Shown here: piece by piece, positions 58,159 to 64,000 of the stretch
Layout of the letters: each line of letters starts with the position of its first letter
Numbering within the stretch: the first letter of the stretch is position 1
Assembly (NCBI GenBank): GCA_034336665.1
Contig: JAPFBE010000069.1
Location: forward strand, 124,001-188,000
From: Luscinia megarhynchos
Lineage: Eukaryota; Chordata; Aves; Passeriformes; Turdidae
Direction of reading: 5' to 3'
DNA length: 64,000 nt
The notes under the pieces: generated by a model
The model's input: only the letters and a program-made list of their open reading frames with translations
The model's database searches: none
Told to the model about the DNA's origin: nothing
Translations under genes and position numbers: made by a program

Positions 58159-58635
58159 AACAAAAAAAATCACAAAAAATTCACAGAAATCCGCAAAAAA
58201 TCCCCAAAATATTACAAAGAAATCACCCCAAAATCAGAAAAAAATCCCCAAAAATTCGTGCAAAAAATCCTAAAAAAATTCGCGAAAAATCCCCCAAAAA
58301 TTCACAAAAACTTCCCAAAAGTTAAAAAACTTTTGGAAAAATATTAGCGAAAAATACGAAAAAATTCTGAAAAAACCAGCTAAAAATCCAGGAAAAATCC
58401 CAAAAAATTCACAAAAATTCCCAAAAAAATTCCCCAAAAATTCCTAAAAAATCAGAAAAAAATCCGAAAAAATTTGCAAAAAAACCCCCAAAAAATCAGA
58501 AAAAAATCCCCAAAAATTTGCCAAAAATCCCCCAAAAAATCTGAAAAAAATCAGAAAAAATTCACAAAAAATTCTAAAAAAATTTCGTAAAAAATCCCAA
58601 AAAATCCCCAAATTTTTCCCAATTTTTTTTTGCAG

Positions 58636-58725
58636 ACCCCCCTGTTTGTGTCGTTCTTCCTGGCGCTGCAGGGCATGGCCGCCGCCCCCGTGCCCGGCTT
58701 CCTGCGGGGGGGGATGGGCTGGTTC
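58636..58725 (+). pseudogene. OXA1L exon 6 partial copy 7
   Basis: Ninety-base type. It shares with the genuine exon both the poly-T acceptor (aatttttttttgcag) and the GGCATGGCC variant (Met instead of Val), so it is the closest relative of exon 6. It then diverges into ccaaactggcgcc. Confidence 0.9.
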
Positions 58726-59404
58726 CAAACTGGCGCCAAAAATCCCCAAAAATTCACAAAAATTTCACAAAAATTCACAAAAAATCCCCAAAAAATTCAC
58801 AAAAAATCACCAAAAAGTTTACAAAAAATTCATAAAAAATCCCCCAAAACTTCACAAAAAATCACAAAAAATTCGCCAAAAAACCAGAAAAAATTCGCGA
58901 AAAAATCAGAAAGAAATCAGCAAAAAATCACAAAAAATTTATTAAAAGATCTAAAAGAATTCACAAAAAATCCGAAAAAAAATCCATAAAAACTCCCGAG
59001 AAAATTCACAAAAAATCCCCAAAAAACCAGAAGAAAATCCCAAAAAAATCCAAAAAAATTCTCTAGAAATCCCCAAAAATTCACAAAAAACCAGAAACAA
59101 TTCGCCAAAAAAATCAGAAAAAAATCCCAAAAATCCCCAAAAAATTCACAAAAAATCCCTAAAACTTCTCAAAAAAACCACCAAAAATTCTGAAAAAAAT
59201 CCTAATAAATCCTAAAAAAAATTCATAAAAACTTCTGGAAAAACTCCCAAAAAATCTCCGAAAAATCCCAAAAAATTCACAAAAAAATTCATAAAAAATC
59301 CCTAAAAAATCAGAAAAAAATCAGAAAAAATTCTAAAAAAATTCTGTATAAAATCCAAAAAAATCCCAAAAAATCCCCAAATTTTTCCCAATTTTTTTTT
59401 GCAG

Positions 59405-59569
59405 ACCCCCCTGTTTGTGTCGTTCTTCCTGGCGCTGCAGGGCATGGCCGCCGCCCCCGTGCCCGGCTTCCTGCGGGGGGGGATGGGCTGGTTCCCCAAT
59501 CTGGCCGCCCCCGACCCCCTGTACCTGCTGCCCCTGCTGGTCACCGGCTCCACCTGGCTCGTGCTCGAG
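59405..59569 (+). CDS. OXA1L: OXA1L exon 6 (complete; TM2-TM3 region)
   Basis: The acceptor tttttttttgcag ends at 59404 and the donor is CTCGAG|gtttgg; 165 bases, 55 codons, phase 0 at both ends. It encodes TPLFVSFFLALQGMAAAPVP, GFLRGGMGWFPNLAAPDPLY and LLPLLVTGSTWLVLE. Mammalian OXA1L has [20 protein letters not shown], then [20 protein letters not shown] and MWAVLE. It is the only one of eight tandem copies carrying the second half of the exon (from PNLAAPDP) and a 5' splice site, so it is the functional one. No frame errors. Confidence 0.95.
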
Positions 59570-62019
59570 GTTTGGGGGCAAAAAGGGCGATTTGGGGCAA
59601 AAAGGGGGAAAAAAATGGGGGTGGGGGGAAAAAAATGGGGTTTTTTTGGGGAAAAAATGGAGTTTTTTGGGGAAAATATAATTTTTAAGGGGAAAATTCG
59701 GATTTTTTTTGCATAAAAAATGGGATTTTTAGGGGGGAAAAATGGGATTTTTGGGTGAAAAAATGGGAATTTTAAGGCAAAAAAATGGGATTTTTGGGTG
59801 AAAAAATGAGATTTTTTAGGGGAAAAAATGGGAATTTTAAGGGGAAAAAAATGAGATTTTTAAGGGAAAAATGGGATTTTTAAGGGGAAAAATGGGATTT
59901 TTAAGGGGAAAAATCGGGGTTTTTTTGCATTAAAAATGAGATTTTTTAGGGGGAAAAATGGGATTTTTTGGGGGAAAAGATGGGATTTATAGGGGAAAAA
60001 ATATATGTTTTTTAAGGGGAAAAAATGAGATTTTTTAGGGGGAAAAATTAGAATTTTTAGAGGGAAAAAATAGGTTTTTTAAGGGGAAAAAATCGGATTT
60101 TTAAGGGGAAAAATCAGGTATTTTTTTGCATTAAAAAATGGGATTTTTTAGGGGGAAAATGGGATTTTCGGGGGGAAAAATGGGATTTTTAAGGCGATTT
60201 TAGAGGGTAAATTCGGGTTGAAAAATCAAAAATTTTGGTGAAAAATTCCAGACTTTGGTTAAAAAATTTAAGGGTTTAGGTTAGAAATTCCAAGTTGTCG
60301 TTAACAAATAAAAATTTGGGTTAAAAATTCCAAATTTTGGTGAAAAATTGGAAATTCTGGGTCAAAAAATGAAAATTCGGATTACAAATAAAAAAGATTG
60401 GGTTCAAAATACAAAATTTGGGTTAAAAATTTCAGATTTGGTTTAAAACTGCCAAGTTTTGGTGAAAAGTTGAAGATTTTGGGTCAAAAATAGGAAATTT
60501 GGTTTAAGAATTCTAATTTTTGAGTTAAAAATCCCAAATTTTGGGTTAAAAATTGAAAATTTGGGTTAAATATTCCAAACTTTGAGTTACAAAGTTCAAA
60601 ATTTTGGTTGAAAATCGAAAATTTGGTCAGAAATCAAAAGTTTGGGTGTAAAAATGAATATTTGGATTAAAAATCAAAAATTTGGGGTTAAAAATTGAAA
60701 ATTTTGGGTCTAAAAATAAAAATTTGGGTTAAATTGGAAATTTTGGGGTAAAGATTCCAAACTTCGGGTTAAAAAATCCAAATTTTGGGTCAAAATTAAA
60801 AATTTGAGTTAAAAAATATAAATTTTGGGTTATAAGTTAAAGATTTTGGGTTAAGAATTGAAATTTTGGGTCGAAAAATGAAAATTTTGGGTTAAAAATT
60901 AAAGATTTTGGGTTGAGAATTGAAATTTTGGGTCGAAAAATGAAAATTTTGGGTTAAAAATTTCGAATTTTGGGTTAAAAATTAAAGATTTTGGGTTGAG
61001 AATTGAAATTTTCGGTCAAAAAATGAAAATTTCGGGTTAAAAATTCCAAATTTTGGGTTAAAAATTCCAAATTTTGGGATAAAAATTAAAGATTTTGGGT
61101 TAAGAATTGAAATTTTGGGTTAAAAATTCCGAATTTTGGGTTAAAAATTAAAGATTTTGGGTTGAGAATTGAAATTTTGGGTTAAATAATGAAAATTTTG
61201 GGTTAAAAATTCCAAATTTTGGGATAAAAATTAAAGATTTTGGGTTAAGAATTGAAATTTTGAGTTAAAGAAAATTTCGGATTAAAAATTTCGAGTTTTG
61301 GGTTAAAAATTAAATATTTTGGGTTGAGAATTGAAATTTTCGGTCAAAAAATGAAAATTTTGGGTTAAAAATTCCAAATTTTTGGGTGAAAAATTAAAGA
61401 TTTTGGGTTGAGAATTCAAATTTTGGGTTAAAAAATGAAAATTTTGGGTTAAAAATTCCGAATTTTGGGTTAAAAATTAAAGATTTTGGGTTGAGAATTG
61501 AAATTTTGGGTTAAAAAATGAAAATTTTGGGTTAAAAATTCCAAATTTTGGGTTAAAAATTAAAGATTTTGGGTTAAGAATTGAAATTTTGGGTTAAAGA
61601 AAATTTTGGATTAAAAATTTCGAGTTTTGGGTTAAAAATTAAATATTTTGGGTTGAGAATTGAAATTTTCGGTCAAAAAATGAAAATTTTGGGTTAAAAA
61701 TTCCAAAGTTTGGGATAAAAATTAAAGATTTTGGGTTGAGAATTGAAATTTTGGGTTAAATAATGAAAATTTTGGGTTAAAAATTCCGAATTTTGGGTTA
61801 AAAATTAAAGATTTTGGGTTGAGAATTCAAATTTTGGATTAAAAAATGAAAATTTTGGGTTAAAAATTCCGAATTTTGGGTTAAAAATTAAAGATTTTGG
61901 GTTAAAAAAGGAAAATTTTGGTTTAAAAATTTGAAATTTTGGGGTTTTAGGTGGGGGGGAGGGCGTGGCTTGGTTATGCAAATGAGGGGCGGGGCTAATC
62001 CTGCGCCGTCCAATCGCAG
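59570..62019 (+). repeat. OXA1L intron 6 arrays
   Basis: 59570-60200: units aaaaatgggatttttaaggg. 60200-61960: an array with unit gggttaaaaattaaagattt, tgggttgagaattgaaattt, tgggttaaaaaatgaaaatt and ccgaattttgggttaaaaat, with a higher-order period near 95-130 bases and high homogeneity from 60890. The last 70 bases are GC-rich (gggcgtggcttggttatgca) up to the acceptor caatcgcag. Confidence 0.9.
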
Positions 62020-62124
62020 CTGGGCGCCGAGACGGGCGTGGCCGCGCCGGGGGCGGGGCCTGTGCGGCAGCTCCTGAGGCTCCTCCCCCTCGTCTTCCTG
62101 CCCTTCATCCTGCACTTCCCCTCC
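62020..62124 (+). CDS. OXA1L: OXA1L exon 7 (TM4)
   Basis: Acceptor aatcgcag, donor CCCTCC|gtgagt; 105 bases, 35 codons, phase 0. The peptide is LGAETGVAAPGAGPVRQLLR then LLPLVFLPFILHFPS. Mammalian OXA1L has [20 protein letters not shown] then MMPLITLPITMHFP. The LGAETG start and P-x-x-x-x-HFP end are conserved. No frame errors. Confidence 0.93.
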
Positions 62125-62370
62125 GTGAGTGGGGCGGGGCTAAAGGGGGCGGGGCCACGGAGAAAAGGGGTGGGGCCACGGAGAAAAGGGCGGGGTTTCG
62201 ATAAAGGGGCGTGGTTTGCCAAAGGGGCGGGGCTTTGGTAAAGAGGCGGAGTTTCGGTAAAGAGGCGGGGGCTTCAATAAAAGGGCGGTTGCTAAAAGTG
62301 GCCTCGGGAAAGGGGCGTGGCTTAAAGAGGGCGGGGCATCGGGAAATGGGCGTGGCTTAAAGGGGGCGTG
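62125..62370 (+). repeat. GC-box array at the start of OXA1L intron 7
   Basis: Units of about 20-27 bases such as aaaggggcggggccacggag and ggggcgtggcttaaaggggg. GGGCGG and GGGCGTGG elements recur about a dozen times (SP1/KLF-like). It begins within 10 bases of the exon 7 donor. Confidence 0.8.
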
Positions 62371-62439
62371 GCTGCCTTTTGTTTAATTTTTTTTACCCAC
62401 AATCCTTCACTTCTTGTTTTTCCTTTAACCCCACTTATC

Positions 62440-63315
62440 AAAATGCATTTATAATAATTTACAATATAATTAATAAAATTTAATTAAATAATTTAATGAT
62501 TTAATAGAATTTATTGTGATGGGATGTAGGATGATAGAAAGTAATACAATGTGTTTTAGTGCAGTATAATTTAATATAAAATCGAATAATTTAATATAAA
62601 ATCGTAAAATTTAATCAAATTTAATGTAATGCAAGATAATATAATATAATATAATATAATATAATATAATATAATATAATATAATATAATATAATATAAT
62701 ATGATATGATATAATATAATATAATATAATATGATATAATATAATATAATATGATATAATATAATATAATATAATATAATATAATATAAAATGTAATATA
62801 ATACGATGAAATATAATTAATATAATATAATATAATATAATGTAATATAATATAATATAATATAATATAATATTATATAATAAAGTATGATATAATATAA
62901 TATGTAATATAATACGATGAAATATAATTAATATAATATAACATAATATAATATAATATAATGTAACATAGTATAAAATGTAATATAATACAATGAAATA
63001 TAATTAATATAATGTATTTGCATAATAGAATATAATATAATGTAGCATACCACATTTTAATATAAAATAATTTATTATAATAAGATAAAAACATAGTGGA
63101 ATGTTTTATTATATAATATAATTTACACTATAAAACAATACAATGTAAATGCAATCTATATATATTAAAAAATATAATACATACTAAATAAATTAATTAA
63201 ATATATTAAATATATATTAAATAATACATAAATATAAATATCCAATCTAAATAAAAAATATATATTAAAAAAACACATTTTATTCATTTACGTGATATAT
63301 GTAATACGCACGATT
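62440..63315. repeat. AT-rich region with (AATAT)n microsatellite
   Basis: The core at about 62637-62870 is almost pure taata/ataat pentamers (tataatataatataatataa) with a few gatat variants. It is flanked by decayed AT sequence with similar motifs to about 63310. No gene. Confidence 0.9.
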
Positions 63316-63339
63316 TAATTTTTACCCACAATCCCTTTC

Positions 63340-63485
63340 CAAAACCCGGAAATCCCTGACTTCCTGCATAACCCGGAAGTCCCTTCCTGCCCAACCCGGA
63401 AGTCCCTTCCTGCCCCACCCGGAAGTCCCTTCCTGCCCAACCCGGAAGTCCCTCCTTTCCGGCTTCCCGCCGCACCCGGAAGTCC
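63340..63485. repeat. Minisatellite of about 21 bases with ETS cores (cccggaagtcccttcctgccc)
   Basis: About six copies of acccggaagtcccttcctgc. Each holds CCGGAAGT, a perfect ETS/GABP core, and an inverted TTCC. It lies 50-200 bases before the OXA1L exon 8 start, inside intron 7. Confidence 0.85.
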
Positions 63486-63538
63486 GGGTTTCGGGAAGCC
63501 CCAGCCCCCGGCGGCGCTCTGATTAGCCGCCCCATGAG

Positions 63539-63700
63539 CCGTGTTCACCTATTGGCTGACGTCCAACTCCTTCAGCCTCCTGCAGACGGCGCTGCTGCGG
63601 CTGCCCCGCCCGCCGCCTGCTGGGGCTGGCCCATACTTACCGGCCCGCCCCCAGCCCCGCCCATGTAGAAACCAGGGAATCATCGCCCAGCTGCGGCAAG
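63539..63700 (+). CDS. OXA1L: OXA1L exon 8 (TM5; frame disturbed)
   Basis: The peptide starts VFTYWLTSNSFSLLQTALLR LP with the family signature (mammalian AVFMYWLSSNLFSLVQ). The join to exon 7 needs GCC GTG TTC, but the sequence before it reads ccatgagcc instead of a normal pyrimidine-AG acceptor, so a base is probably wrong. After LRLP the expected frame is found only by shifting: ARRLLGL in one frame, then VETRE, then I-I-A-Q-L-R-Q in another. A donor gtggga follows at 63701. As in exon 5, the errors sit in G/C runs. The C-terminal tail exons, the ribosome-binding part, lie beyond the window. Confidence 0.8.
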
Positions 63701-64000
63701 GTGGGAGATTGGGGGGGGAATTTGGGGGGGGGAATTTGGGGGGGATTTTAGGGAATTTTTGGGGTTTTTTGGGGGGGGATTTTGGGGAAATTTGGGGGAA
63801 ATTTGGGGGAAATTGGGAGTTTTTGAGGTTTTTTGGGGGAGTAATTTTGGGGATTTTTGGGGTAATTTTGGGGAATTTAGGGGAATTTTGGGGATTTTGG
63901 GGGGATTTTTAGGGAAATTTTAGGGGGAATTTGGGGGATTTTTGGGGTTTTTGGGGGATTTTTGGGGGATTTTGAGGAAATTTTGGGGATATTTAGGGGA
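63701..64000. repeat. G-rich minisatellite at the window edge (ggggaatttggggggga)
   Basis: Start of OXA1L intron 8: units gggggaaatttggggg and ggggatttttggggtttttt, G-rich on the sense strand. It continues out of the window. Confidence 0.85.

Noticed and set aside
53730..59404. Seven extra functional exons of OXA1L
   Set aside because: They have acceptors but no donors and all encode the same 21-30 residues; the protein family has this segment once. Treated as partial copies.
60200..61960. Telomere-like repeats (gggtta)
   Set aside because: The unit is gggttaaaaatt within about 100-base repeats; there are no TTAGGG runs.
62873..63094. 73-codon open frame on - in the AT-rich region
   Set aside because: Tyr/Ile/Leu-rich peptide from AT-rich repeats; no supporting context.
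1..64000. CRISPR-like arrays of regular repeats
   Set aside because: The repeats are contiguous without unique spacers, and the genes are vertebrate.
1..64000. CR1, LTR or other transposable elements
   Set aside because: No reverse transcriptase, integrase or terminal-repeat signature was recognised in any frame; the repetitive content is tandem.

Overview
This window looks like avian DNA from a very small chromosome (micro- or dot chromosome). Three vertebrate genes can be read as short, extremely GC-rich exons. They sit in a sea of tandem minisatellites that fills nearly every intron and intergenic space, and no bacterial, viral or retroelement coding sequence was seen. Bird is an inference: the immunoglobulin exons are closest by eye to the IgY/IgE type, and FITM1 and OXA1L are the sort of GC-rich genes long missing from bird assemblies. 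A reptile cannot be excluded.

Layout. (1) 1-6.6 kb: tandem arrays plus a CCAAT/CTCF promoter-like patch, directly upstream of an immunoglobulin heavy-chain constant gene on the + strand. This is where a germline promoter and switch region would lie. (2) 6.65-21.4 kb: the constant gene, with CH1 (6654-6927), CH2 (13091-13402), CH3 (15077-15387), CH4 (18077-18447) and a probable membrane exon (21273-21377). CH1 is open throughout. CH2, CH3 and CH4 need frame changes at homopolymers, which suggests noisy consensus, although a pseudogene is possible. (3) 21.4-32.4 kb: minisatellites only. (4) 32.4-38.2 kb, - strand: FITM1, a lipid-droplet/ER phosphatase-like membrane protein, with exon 1 at 38025-38194, exon 2 at 34007-34398 and a last exon at 32483-32689. 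An array of about 45 YY1-type motifs separates the last two parts. (5) 38.2-43.0 kb: intergenic array made of repeated FITM1 5'-flank modules. (6) 43.0-64 kb, + strand: OXA1L, the mitochondrial inner-membrane insertase. It has a promoter with four NRF1 palindromes and eight recognisable exons, and it runs off the right edge.

The most unusual structure is shared by all three genes. The minisatellites contain copies of the adjoining exon edge with its splice site. CH3 (5' splice site, four extra copies), FITM1 exon 1 (5' site, three), OXA1L exon 2 (5' site, five), OXA1L exon 3 (5' site, one) and OXA1L exon 6 (3' site, seven) show it. The FITM1 5' flank, the FITM1 3' end and the OXA1L promoter are multiplied too. 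This suggests that tandem growth repeatedly began at or crossed functional gene boundaries, leaving fields of decoy splice sites and repeated promoter modules.

FITM1 and OXA1L are divergent neighbours. In human both lie at 14q11.2, where OXA1L is close to the TCR alpha/delta locus. Finding an Ig heavy-chain constant gene beside them here recalls the IgH-TCR alpha/delta linkage described in frogs.
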